64,000 nt of DNA, from assembly GCF_010614725.1 (NCBI RefSeq), contig NZ_JAAEHL010000004.1:465605-529604 (forward strand). The letters run 5' to 3'. The DNA comes from Flavobacterium ajazii (GTDB taxonomy: Bacteria > Bacteroidota > Bacteroidia > Flavobacteriales > Flavobacteriaceae). The translations under genes were made by a program, and so were the position numbers. Shown here piece by piece: positions 26,550-34,326 of this stretch. Numbering within the stretch: position 1 is the stretch's first letter; each line of letters starts with the position of its first letter. The notes beneath the pieces were generated by a model that saw only the letters and a program-made list of their open reading frames with translations, made no database searches and had not been told where the DNA came from.

Positions 26550-27560
26550 TTATTCTTCCAACAATTTGTCCAATTGATTTTGAAGTGTTTTTTTATCTGG
26601 CAAATACAATTGATATTTACTTAATAAAACCTTATTTGTAATACTATCCGTTGCATATTCAACTAAAATATGATTTTTATGTGCTCCCAATACAATACCA
26701 ATTGGCTCATTATCTCCTTCTGTTGCTTCTTCTTTTTTGAAATAATTCAGATACAAATTCATTTGACCAATATCTTGATGATCGATTTCACCTCTTTTCA
26801 AATCTACCAAAACAAAACATTTCAGTATTCGATGATAAAAAAGCAAGTCCAGATAAAAATGTCTTCCGCCAATACTCATTCGATATTGTCTGCCTATAAA
26901 AGCAAAACCTTTTCCCATCTCCATAATGAACTGCTGTAGATTCGAAATAATTTTCTCTTCCAGTTCATTTTCTAAATATTGATATTGTTCAGGAATATTT
27001 AAAAAGTCCAGTACAAATGGGTCTTTAATTAAATCCTCTGCATTTTCTACAATATGTCCTTCTTTAGCCAATCTCAAAACACCTTCTTTATCCTTGCTTA
27101 ATGCTAATCTTTCAAACAATGAACTCTTCATTTGACGTTTTAATTCTCTTACACTCCAACGTTCATGCTGACATTGTTTAGCATAAAAACCCAATTCCAA
27201 ATCATTATTTGATTTTAATATCTCTGTATAATGACTCCAGGTCAATTGTCCAGACAGTGTCTGGATATTTTGAAACTTGATATAAAATTGGCGTATCTGA
27301 AAAATATTGGAACGACCAAAACCTTTACCATACTTTTGTGTCAAATCATTAGAAAGCGTATCAAGCAATTGACTTCCGTATTCAGCTTTTTGATTTCCTT
27401 TTTGCTCAAACTCCACAATGTGTTGCCCCACATACCAATAAGTCTGCACCAAAATTGTATTGACAGATTGTATCGCTTGTTGCCTTCCTTGTTGCAACAA
27501 ACTACCAATTTTATCTATAAGTTCATTATAAGGTTCTTTCTCTAAACTCATAATTGTCAT
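26550..27560 (-). CDS. DUF1016 (YhcG-type) PDDEXK nuclease-domain protein
   Basis: 336 residues; the start may be Met4 (MSLEKEPY, base 27551). The N-terminal DUF1016_N domain (about 10-150: QSVNTILVQTYWYVGQHIVEFEQKG, LTQKYGKGFGRSNIFQIRQFY, LTWSHYTEIL) is followed by the C-terminal PDDEXK nuclease-like domain (about 175-330) with FIGRQYRMSIGGRHFYLDLLFYHRILKCFVLVDLK, in which the D-L-D/LDLK residues are the probable metal-binding site. YhcG proteins are often found near restriction-modification or mobile loci. Here the gene splits the met operon between the two metH genes and is flanked by repeats on both sides. It has nothing obvious to do with methionine and looks like an insertion. Confidence 0.88.
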   Translation of the reverse strand: MTIMSLEKEPYNELIDKIGSLLQQGRQQAIQSVNTILVQTYWYVGQHIVEFEQKGNQKAEYGSQLLDTLSNDLTQKYGKGFGRSNIFQIRQFYIKFQNIQTLSGQLTWSHYTEILKSNNDLELGFYAKQCQHERWSVRELKRQMKSSLFERLALSKDKEGVLRLAKEGHIVENAEDLIKDPFVLDFLNIPEQYQYLENELEEKIISNLQQFIMEMGKGFAFIGRQYRMSIGGRHFYLDLLFYHRILKCFVLVDLKRGEIDHQDIGQMNLYLNYFKKEEATEGDNEPIGIVLGAHKNHILVEYATDSITNKVLLSKYQLYLPDKKTLQNQLDKLLEE

Positions 27561-27592
27561 TTACAATTTCAACGAAATTTTTGCTTCATCCT

Positions 27593-27678
27593 AACCTGCA
27601 CTGTTTTGAAAAGCTTGGAGGTTTCTGCTTTTATACCTCAATAAAATTATACCTACAAGGTTTTGAAAACCTTGCAGG
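27593..27678. repeat. Two copies of AACCT-CAAGGTTTT palindrome
   Basis: Copy 27652-27678 is an almost perfect palindrome (CCTACAAGGTTTT with its complement, one mismatch); copy 27593-27624 is a degenerate version in the same orientation. This is a common flavobacterial intergenic palindrome. It lies between the first metH gene and the DUF1016 gene. Confidence 0.7.
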
Positions 27679-27688
27679 AATATGAATA

Positions 27689-28693
27689 TTATTCAAAAAC
27701 TGGCGCCACTCTCGGTTTATAATCCTTAGCAACCTCAGCCATTAATCGAATATGATCTGGCGTTGTTCCGCAACAACCGCCGATGATATTGATCAAATTA
27801 TCTTCTAAATATTCTTTAATGAATGCTTGTGTCTGTTCTGGTGTTTCATCGTATTGTCCGAAAGCATTTGGCAATCCAGCATTTGGATGCGCTGAAACAT
27901 TAAAGCTTGTATTATGCGCTAATGTTTTTAAATACGGTTTCAGCAAATCGGCTCCAAGAGCACAATTGAATCCTACGCTTAATAACGGAATATGCGAAAC
28001 CGAAATCAAAAATGCTTCAACAGTTTGCCCAGAAAGCGTTCTTCCTGAAGCATCTGTAATCGTTCCCGAAACCATGATTGGAATATCAAGATTGCGTTCT
28101 TCTTTTACTTCTTCGATTGCAAAAAGTGCTGCTTTTGCATTTAAGGTATCGAAAATCGTTTCTACTAAAAGCAAATCACAGCCACCGTCCATTAAAGCTT
28201 CTACCTGCTCTTTGTAGGCAATTCTTAAATCATCAAAAGTTACAGCTCTGTAACCCGGATCGTTTACATCTGGTGACATACTTGCTGTACGGTTTGTAGG
28301 TCCGATTGAACCTGCTACAAAACGTGGTTTCTCTGGATTTTTTGCGGTAAACTGATTGGCAACCTCGCGTGCAAGTTTTGCCGATTCGTAGTTTAACTCG
28401 TAAACCAAATCTTCCATGTGATAATCGGCCATACCGATTGTTGTTCCGGAGAAGGTATTGGTTTCTACGATGTCAGCACCTGCTTCATAATAAGCGGCAT
28501 GAACATCGCGGATTGCTTGTGGTTGTGTTAGGGATAGTAAATCGTTGTTTCCTTTTAACGGATGCGGGAAATCTTTGAAACGCTCTCCTCTAAAATCTTC
28601 TTCTGAGAAGTTATAGCGTTGCAGCATTGTTCCCATTGCTCCGTCAAGGATTAGGATATTTTTTTTAATTGCTTCCTGAATTGTAATCGACAT
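27689..28693 (-). CDS. metH: Homocysteine S-methyltransferase domain protein, N-terminal part of split MetH
   Basis: 334 residues, equal to domain 1 of MetH. Starts with [25 protein letters not shown]. The zinc-binding cysteines are in GFNCALG (about 250) and the [13 protein letters not shown] motif near residue 310. It binds homocysteine through zinc and receives methyl from the cobalamin of the second polypeptide. It is the first gene of the met operon, about 300 bp downstream of a SAM-I riboswitch, so its transcript is expected to be shut off when SAM is high. Confidence 0.95.
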   Translation of the reverse strand: MSITIQEAIKKNILILDGAMGTMLQRYNFSEEDFRGERFKDFPHPLKGNNDLLSLTQPQAIRDVHAAYYEAGADIVETNTFSGTTIGMADYHMEDLVYELNYESAKLAREVANQFTAKNPEKPRFVAGSIGPTNRTASMSPDVNDPGYRAVTFDDLRIAYKEQVEALMDGGCDLLLVETIFDTLNAKAALFAIEEVKEERNLDIPIMVSGTITDASGRTLSGQTVEAFLISVSHIPLLSVGFNCALGADLLKPYLKTLAHNTSFNVSAHPNAGLPNAFGQYDETPEQTQAFIKEYLEDNLINIIGGCCGTTPDHIRLMAEVAKDYKPRVAPVFE

Positions 28694-28706
28694 ATTTTTT
28701 TATCTT

Positions 28707-28748
28707 TTAGCTGCTAAGAAGCTAAGGTTCTTAGATGCTAAGTTTTTT
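28707..28748. repeat. Period-8 repeat upstream of first metH gene
   Basis: Octads TTAGCTGC, TAAGAAGC, TAAGGTTC, TTAGATGC, TAAGTTTT run 14-55 bp before the start codon. Same family as 26321 and 29136. Confidence 0.75.
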
Positions 28749-28787
28749 AATCATTATTAATTCCAAAAGTTCACTATTACCGGCTAA

Positions 28788-28856
28788 TTAGCCCCGATGG
28801 GTGTGATATCCTTTTATTCTGGGGTTCAGAATAAAAGATATAGCATACAGCGGGAA
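28788..28856. repeat. Structured intergenic repeat, copy 2, inside the metH leader
   Basis: TTAGCCCCGATGGG, then an 11-bp stem CTTTTATTCTG / CAGAATAAAAG with loop GGGTT, then GATATAGCATACAGCGGGAA. Compared with the copy at 22352, five stem base pairs differ but all remain paired, while loop and flanks are kept. It lies between the SAM-I riboswitch and the metH start codon, so it is transcribed in the leader. Confidence 0.82.
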
Positions 28857-28994
28857 CTTTGACTGCAAAAATGCGTCAATAATTCGCTCGAAATACTGAA
28901 TCTGTTTCAGTAATTATTGTAAGTTGTCAGGAAAAGTTTTTTGAGAAATACGTAATGTATTTTGCGTTATCTATCTTGAATACGTTGCTGTATT

Positions 28995-29082
28995 AAGTAG
29001 AATGTAGCACCTTCTTTATGGCAAAGGGTTGCTAAGGTTTCATTGGGTCTTTCCCTCCGCCTTTCGTGATAACTTTCAATAA
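28995..29082 (-). promoter_or_regulatory. SAM-I (S-box) riboswitch of the metH-metF operon
   Basis: Read on the minus strand it has the S-box hallmarks in order: TTATCACGAAAGG, GGAGGGA, GACCCAATGAAACC, TTAGCAACC, then the P3/P4 hairpin and AGGTGCTACATTC. SAM binding should reduce expression of the downstream metH and metF genes. The expression platform in the roughly 290 nt to the start codon is not obvious; no hairpin with a clean U run is seen, so control could be translational or use another hairpin. Confidence 0.95.
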
Positions 29083-29096
29083 AATTAGGAACGGCG

Positions 29097-29127
29097 CAAA
29101 GGTACAAAATAGCCTTTCGACTTGCAA
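29097..29127 (-). promoter_or_regulatory. Promoter of the SAM-I / metH transcript
   Basis: TTG (29127-29125), 20-nt spacer, TACCTTTG (29104-29097) on the minus strand, immediately upstream of the riboswitch. Confidence 0.8.
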
Positions 29128-29135
29128 GTTTTTTT

Positions 29136-29175
29136 TAAGAATCTAAATTGCTAAGGTTCTGAGACTCTAAGCTTA
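29136..29175. repeat. Period-8 repeat upstream of the met promoter
   Basis: TAAGGTTC, TGAGACTC, TAAGCTTA and related octads just upstream of the SAM-I promoter. Third copy of the family at 26321 and 28707. Confidence 0.6.
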
Positions 29176-29190
29176 AATTTTCTGAAATAA

Positions 29191-29221
29191 AAAAGCTCAA
29201 ACTATTACTGTTTGAGCTTTT
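29191..29221. terminator. Bidirectional hairpin terminator
   Basis: Perfect stem AAAAGCTCAAAC / GTTTGAGCTTTT with a 7-nt loop. It lies 58 bp beyond the end of the small gene at 29280 and upstream of the met promoter. Confidence 0.85.
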
Positions 29222-29279
29222 GATTTTAAATCTTAGTCTGTAAGCCTAAAGAGACTTATTAATGTCTTCAAGGGATTGT

Positions 29280-29414
29280 TTAAAAACTTCTTTCCCATTT
29301 TAGAAATGTATCCATGACTTCCTGATGATCTGTTAATTCATTATCTGTCATTTTCATTTCACTGCCAATTTTTGAATTTTCTTCTGGTAGCTGTTCTTCA
29401 TTCCATTTGTCCAT
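29280..29414 (-). CDS. Small acidic protein, 44 residues, unknown
   Basis: Open frame starting MDKWNEEQLPEENSK and ending FLKWERSF. It is acidic and tryptophan/glutamate rich with no membrane segment, and lies between two intrinsic terminators, as expected for a separate small transcript. I do not recognise the family. Too short for automatic calling; supported by composition and by the terminators bracketing it. Confidence 0.5.
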   Translation of the reverse strand: MDKWNEEQLPEENSKIGSEMKMTDNELTDHQEVMDTFLKWERSF

Positions 29415-29561
29415 AAATAGATAATTTTAAATACTTTCTTAAAGTTAACATTTTTTCTTCATCATTCAAAATACTAAAATCAAAATTTCTCTTTCTGAAA
29501 AAAAATAATACTGCAAAGTTACTTCGCTTCTGACAGACTAAGTTTAAATTAACATCAACAA

Positions 29562-29592
29562 AAAAGCCCAAACTAAAAAAGTTTGAGCTTTT
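29562..29592. terminator. Terminator at the end of the sulfate assimilation operon
   Basis: AAAAGCCCAAAC / GTTTGAGCTTTT stem with one mismatch and A/T runs on both sides, 28 bp after the stop of the ferredoxin-NADP reductase gene. Its sequence resembles the hairpin at 29191. Confidence 0.8.
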
Positions 29593-29619
29593 GATATTTA
29601 ATAAGAATCTTTTTCCCTA

Positions 29620-30672
29620 TTAAACTATCGCTTTCACAACAGCTTTTGGAGCTTCTTTACGTGTTCCGTCAAAACCGTCTACACCTGAAACTGTAGTGTA
29701 TTTTAAAACGTATTTTTTACCAGGGTTAACGATTTGATAAGCCGCCTGACACATCAAAGTCGCTTCGTGGAATCCACAAAGGATTAATTTTAATTTTCCT
29801 GGATATGTATTTACGTCTCCAATAGCGAAAATTCCCGGAATATTAGTCTGGTAATCTAATGCGTTGTTTACTTTGATCGCATTTTTCTCGATTTCTAATC
29901 CCCAGTCAGCAATTGGTCCTAATTTTGGAGTCAATCCGAAAAGTGGAATAAAATAATCTGTTTCGATTTTACGGTGTGCTCCGTTTTCTTCAATATCCAA
30001 AGATTCAACATGCTCAGCACCATTGATTCCAATTACCTCAGCTGGCGTAATTAATTTGATTTTTCCGGCTGATTTTAATTCCTGAACTTTTTCTACAGAA
30101 TCTAAAGCGCCTCTAAATTCGTTTCTACGGTGAATCAAAGTTACTTCTGAAGCTACATTTGCTAGGAAGATACTCCAGTCTAACGCTGAATCTCCTCCTC
30201 CGGCAATAACTACTCTTTTGCCTCTGAATTTCTCAGGATTTTTGATGAAGTATTTTACACCTTTGTCTTCATAAAACTCAATATCTTCAATAAGAGGCTT
30301 ACGTGGTTCAAAACTTCCTAAACCTCCTGCAATTGCGATTACAGGCGCATGGAATTTCTTTCCTTTGTTTGACGTCACGATAAAACTTCCGTCTTCTTGT
30401 TTTTCGATAGTTTCTGCACGCTCACCTAAAGTAAAACCTGGTTCAAACTGCTTAATCTGCTCCATTAAACCGTCTACTAAATCTCCTGCCAAAACTTCCG
30501 GAAAGCCAGGGATATCGTAAATAGGCTTTTTAGGATACAATTCCGAAAGCTGTCCTCCAGGCTGAGGCAAAGCATCTAAAATATGGCATTTTAATTTTAA
30601 TAATCCTGCCTCGAATACGGCAAATAAACCTGTTGGTCCTGCTCCAATTATAAGTATATCTGTTTTAATCAT
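29620..30672 (-). CDS. Ferredoxin-NADP reductase, thioredoxin reductase-like type (YumC family)
   Basis: 350 residues from MIKTDILIIGAG; an upstream Met (base 30693) would add seven residues without similarity to the family. FAD-binding GAGPTGLFAVFEAG near the N-terminus, PQPGGQLSELYP, the NADP-binding VIAGGGDSALDW (about 160) and the second FAD motif GIFAIGDVNTYPG (about 285). It lacks the CxxC of thioredoxin reductase, as expected for this FNR class. It moves electrons from NADPH to ferredoxin and, in this operon, probably supplies the ferredoxin-type sulfite reductase encoded three genes upstream. No CysJ flavoprotein is present. Confidence 0.9.
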   Translation of the reverse strand: MIKTDILIIGAGPTGLFAVFEAGLLKLKCHILDALPQPGGQLSELYPKKPIYDIPGFPEVLAGDLVDGLMEQIKQFEPGFTLGERAETIEKQEDGSFIVTSNKGKKFHAPVIAIAGGLGSFEPRKPLIEDIEFYEDKGVKYFIKNPEKFRGKRVVIAGGGDSALDWSIFLANVASEVTLIHRRNEFRGALDSVEKVQELKSAGKIKLITPAEVIGINGAEHVESLDIEENGAHRKIETDYFIPLFGLTPKLGPIADWGLEIEKNAIKVNNALDYQTNIPGIFAIGDVNTYPGKLKLILCGFHEATLMCQAAYQIVNPGKKYVLKYTTVSGVDGFDGTRKEAPKAVVKAIV

Positions 30673-30768
30673 TATGGTGTTGTTTATAATCATTCTTAAT
30701 AATACAAAGAAACAAATAATTTATTCTAATTTCAATGATTTTTATCATTCATTTCTTTGCGAAACTTT

Positions 30769-31350
30769 TTACTCTTTATTTTTTAACGAAGCCGTAATTT
30801 CGTTCATTCTTTTAACCTTATCTTCAAAATCACCTTTCAGTGTTTTTCTGTATTCATTGAGGTTCTCAACCATTTTATTGATATCCTCCGGAATCACTTC
30901 TTCAAAAAACTCCCTTAGCCTTTTGGCTGTTGTTGGTGATTTTCCGTTGGTCGAAATGGCAATTTTCACATTTCCTTTTGTTACGATTCCACCGAGATAA
31001 TAATCGCATAAATCTGGTGTGTCGGCTATATTGCAAATCAGATAACGCTTTCTCGCCAAATCATATACCTTTTTATTTACTTTTAAATCATCAGTACACG
31101 CAATTACCATATGGCGTTTTTTGAGCATTTTCTTTTTAAATTTCGATTTTGTCAATGTAATCGAAGGATGCTGCTCTGCCAATGCTTTAATTTCTAAATG
31201 AAATTCTTTTGCTACTACCTCAACATTTGCATTCGGACTTGACTTTAGCAAGAAAGAAAGCTTTTCCAGACCTACATTTCCTCCGCCTACAATCAGAACA
31301 TTTAAATTGTGAAGCTTTAAAAATATCGGATATAATTCGTTTTGTTCCAT
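30769..31350 (-). CDS. Precorrin-2 dehydrogenase / sirohydrochlorin ferrochelatase (CysG N-terminal type)
   Basis: 193 residues. NAD-binding LIVGGGNVGLEKL (about 20-32), followed by CTDDLKVNKKVYDLAR, CNIADTPDLCDYYLGGIVTKGNVKIAISTNGKSPTTAKRLRE typical of Met8/SirC/CysG-N. It oxidises precorrin-2 to sirohydrochlorin and may insert iron to give siroheme, the cofactor of the sulfite reductase in the same operon. It sits 42 bp after cobA. Cytoplasmic. Confidence 0.92.
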   Translation of the reverse strand: MEQNELYPIFLKLHNLNVLIVGGGNVGLEKLSFLLKSSPNANVEVVAKEFHLEIKALAEQHPSITLTKSKFKKKMLKKRHMVIACTDDLKVNKKVYDLARKRYLICNIADTPDLCDYYLGGIVTKGNVKIAISTNGKSPTTAKRLREFFEEVIPEDINKMVENLNEYRKTLKGDFEDKVKRMNEITASLKNKE

Positions 31351-31392
31351 TTTAATTTATTTTCATCCAACCAAAATTAGATGATTTTCATT

Positions 31393-32166
31393 TTATCGAA
31401 CGGCTTCTTTTGATAAAAATTCTTCGTAAAATCCTTTTAGTTTGTGGCTTTCTTTTACAACTTCGCCTAAAACGATAATTGCCGGAGAGCCTAATTCTTT
31501 TTCTTTTACGATTTCCAAAATCGAATCGACTGTTCCTACACCTATTTTTTCTTCTGTTGTTGTTCCGTTTTGGATAATGGCAACCGGCAGATTTCCTTTG
31601 TTTTCTTTTTGAAACAAATCTACAATCTGAGGCAGTTTATGCATTCCCATCAGGATTACAACTGTTGCAGAAGATTGTGCTGCCAAAGCTACATCTGAAG
31701 ATAATTTTCTGTCTGATGTTGTGCCAGTAATCGCCCAAAAACTTTCTGAAACTCCTCTTTTTGTAATCGAAATTCCCTGGCTTGCCGGAACTGCAACTAC
31801 TGATGAAATTCCCGGAATTACAATCGTTTCAATTCCGAAGCTTTCTGCGTATTCTATTTCTTCACTACCTCTCCCAAAAATAAACGGATCTCCGCCTTTT
31901 AATCGAACTACATTTCCATACGTCAGTGCATTATCAACAATCAACTGATTAATCTGATCCTGCATGTAAGCATGGTTTCCGATTCTTTTTCCAACAAAAA
32001 TTCGAATCGCATTTTTTGGTGCGTAATCCAGAATTTCTTCGCTGGCCAAAGCGTCATACAAAACCACATTAGCTTCAGCCAGTGCTTTTACAGCTTTCAG
32101 CGTCAGTAAATCGGGATCTCCCGGACCTGCACCGACTAAAGTTATTTTGGGTTTTATATTAAGCAT
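31393..32166 (-). CDS. cobA: Uroporphyrinogen-III C-methyltransferase
   Basis: 257 residues, single SUMT domain. Signatures: VGAGPGDPDLLTLKA at the N-terminus, VRLKGGDPFIFGRGSEE, VIPGISSVVAVPASQGIS, and TVVILMGMHKL. It methylates uroporphyrinogen III twice with SAM to give precorrin-2, the first step toward siroheme. Its start overlaps the end of the sulfite reductase gene by 8 bp, so translation is probably coupled. Confidence 0.94.
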   Translation of the reverse strand: MLNIKPKITLVGAGPGDPDLLTLKAVKALAEANVVLYDALASEEILDYAPKNAIRIFVGKRIGNHAYMQDQINQLIVDNALTYGNVVRLKGGDPFIFGRGSEEIEYAESFGIETIVIPGISSVVAVPASQGISITKRGVSESFWAITGTTSDRKLSSDVALAAQSSATVVILMGMHKLPQIVDLFQKENKGNLPVAIIQNGTTTEEKIGVGTVDSILEIVKEKELGSPAIIVLGEVVKESHKLKGFYEEFLSKEAVR

Positions 32167-34249
32167 CTGCTAATTCCTGAGCTCTGAATGTTTCGATTTT
32201 ATCAAAGAAAACTGTTGCTTGTGCAATATAATCTTTAGCGAAAGCTTCAGATGGTTCATTTTTATTGATTTGGTAAACCAAGTCTTTAAAAGTTGAATTC
32301 AATTCAATTTTATTGCTTTCGATAAAAATAGTATCAAACAAATCAATAATTCCCGCGTGGTGGTTTGTCTTTTGATTTTCAGATAATAACAAAGCTTTCG
32401 CTCCATTTACAAATCCTGCATAAGCATGATAAATCGCATCCGACCATTTTTTCTCGTCGAAAGATTCCTGAGCTAAGATTAATTTCTCTTTAGCTTCAAA
32501 CAATAATGTTGCCACTAAATCGATCACCACTCCGGCACATTCTCCCACTCCAACTGCTTTTACGTAATTATCTGCATTACCCCAATCCACAAAATCAGCT
32601 TCTGTTAAATTGGTCACATCAGATAATGGTTTTAAGATTTCGTAGAAGTATTTCTCTCCTTTTGCATCATAATAGTTCAGGAATTTTTCTCCATTAGCAT
32701 TAGCATCAAAATCATTTAAGATAGTACGTAATGCTTCTGGCCCTCTACGGCTTGGAATTTTAATTACTTTGTCGGCAAAACGTCCTTCTCCGTTTCCTAA
32801 TCTTCCTCCACCCAATAAAACCTGTAAAGCCGGAGCCACTAATTTTCCTGAGTTGATAGACATTCCCTGAAATCCAATTGCAGACATATTGTGTTGTCCG
32901 CAAGCATTCATACAGCCTGAAATTTTAATTTCGATTTCACGGTTATTTAAATACTGAGGATATTCTGCACTTAAAACTCTTTCTAATTCTTCTGCAATAC
33001 CGGTACTGCTTGCAATCCCCAAATTACAAGTATCAGTACCCGGACATGCCGTAATATCCCCAACTGAATTATATCCCAGATGAACAAAGTCAAGTTTGGC
33101 TAATTCTTGATAAAAGAAAGGAAGATTCTCTTCTTTTACGTGACGTATTACAATATTTTGACGCAATGAAAAACGTAGTTCGTTTGCTGCGTAATTTTTA
33201 ATTAAATCTGCTAATAATCTCGCTTTATCAATATAAAAATCTCCTAATAAAACTTTGATTCCAATAGCATAATATCCTGCTTGTTTTTGTGCAATTACAT
33301 TCGATTTTTTCCAGGCTTCATAAGCTGCCGAATCTTCAATTGTAACCTGAGGCACTTCTAATAATGGTTCAGGAATAGCTCCTTCAAAAGCAGTTGTATC
33401 AATTTCGTATGTTTCAAAAGCGATTGCTTTTTTCTCTTTTTCAACTAAATCCAGGAAAACATCTTTCCCGATCTCTTTGATTAAGAACTTCATACGTGCT
33501 TTCATTCTTTTGGCACGCTCACCGTATCTGTCGAAAATACGAATGATTCCTTCTGCTGTCGGAATGATTTCGTTAACCGGAACAAATTCAGAAAGTAATT
33601 CTGCATGCGCCGGCTGAGATCCTAAACCTCCTCCAAAAACCACTTTGAATCCTTTTTGTCCATCTTTGATTTTTGGAATAAATCCTAAGTCGTGCAAATA
33701 ACTCAAAGCCGTATCTTCGTCTGAAGATGAGAACGAGATTTTGAATTTACGTCCCATTTCCTGACAAATCGGATTTCTTAATAAATACTGAAACATTCCG
33801 TGCGCATAAGGCGTAACATCAAACGGTTCGTTTACGTCTACACCTGCTAACTCACTTCCTGTTATATTTCTTACGGTGTTTCCACAAGCTTCACGAAGCG
33901 TAATATCATCTTTAGCCAGATCAGCCCAAAGTTCAGGAGTTCTGTCTAAACTTACATAGTGAATTTGAATATCCTGACGAGTAGTAATATGCAAACGTCC
34001 TGTAGAATATTCTTCAGAAACATTTGTTATCCTTTTCAATTGCTCACTGGTTACTTTACCGTAAGGCAGTTTGATACGAATCATCTGCACGCCTTCCTGA
34101 CGCTGACCGTAGATTCCGCGCGCTAGACGAAGACTACGAAAACGCTCATCATCAATTTTTCCTCCACGGAATAAGTGAATCTTTTTTTCTAATTCGATAA
34201 TCTCTCTTTGAACTACCGGATTTTCTATTTCTGTTCTAAAACTTTCCAT
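32159..34249 (-). CDS. cysI: Sulfite (nitrite) reductase hemoprotein with C-terminal HEPN domain
   Basis: 696 residues. Two ferredoxin-like/siroheme repeats: N-terminal part with VQMIRIKLPYGKVTSEQL, TGRLHITTRQDIQIH and the arginine-rich siroheme pocket; Fe4S4-siroheme cysteines in ACPGTDTCNLG (about 403-409) and SGCMNACGQH (about 447-453). Reduces sulfite to sulfide with six electrons, here probably from ferredoxin. From about residue 576 to the end a HEPN-like four-helix domain is fused (LLFEAKEKLILAQESFDE, YHAYAGFVNGAKALLLSE). I see no canonical R-x4-6-H RNase motif in it, so it is probably structural or nucleotide binding. With cobA and the dehydrogenase the operon supplies enzyme and cofactor. 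The adjacent siroheme genes support sulfite over nitrite together with cysHDN. Confidence 0.92.
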   Translation of the reverse strand: MESFRTEIENPVVQREIIELEKKIHLFRGGKIDDERFRSLRLARGIYGQRQEGVQMIRIKLPYGKVTSEQLKRITNVSEEYSTGRLHITTRQDIQIHYVSLDRTPELWADLAKDDITLREACGNTVRNITGSELAGVDVNEPFDVTPYAHGMFQYLLRNPICQEMGRKFKISFSSSDEDTALSYLHDLGFIPKIKDGQKGFKVVFGGGLGSQPAHAELLSEFVPVNEIIPTAEGIIRIFDRYGERAKRMKARMKFLIKEIGKDVFLDLVEKEKKAIAFETYEIDTTAFEGAIPEPLLEVPQVTIEDSAAYEAWKKSNVIAQKQAGYYAIGIKVLLGDFYIDKARLLADLIKNYAANELRFSLRQNIVIRHVKEENLPFFYQELAKLDFVHLGYNSVGDITACPGTDTCNLGIASSTGIAEELERVLSAEYPQYLNNREIEIKISGCMNACGQHNMSAIGFQGMSINSGKLVAPALQVLLGGGRLGNGEGRFADKVIKIPSRRGPEALRTILNDFDANANGEKFLNYYDAKGEKYFYEILKPLSDVTNLTEADFVDWGNADNYVKAVGVGECAGVVIDLVATLLFEAKEKLILAQESFDEKKWSDAIYHAYAGFVNGAKALLLSENQKTNHHAGIIDLFDTIFIESNKIELNSTFKDLVYQINKNEPSEAFAKDYIAQATVFFDKIETFRAQELADA

Positions 34250-34263
34250 ATTTTTTTAGTTTA

Positions 34264-34326
34264 TGGTTGGTGGTTGGCGGTTGTTGGCAGTCTAACTATC
34301 AACTAAAAACCATCAACTATCAACTA
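34264..34326. repeat. Period-7 inverted repeat between cysN and sulfite reductase
   Basis: GGTTG-based heptads (ATGGTTG, GTGGTTG, GCGGTTG) face CAACTAT / CAACTAA heptads, able to form an imperfect hairpin. The right end covers the last codons of cysN. Confidence 0.6.

Noticed and set aside
22352..28856. CRISPR array from the repeated intergenic words
   Set aside because: Copies are few and far apart, with no regular spacers and no cas genes.
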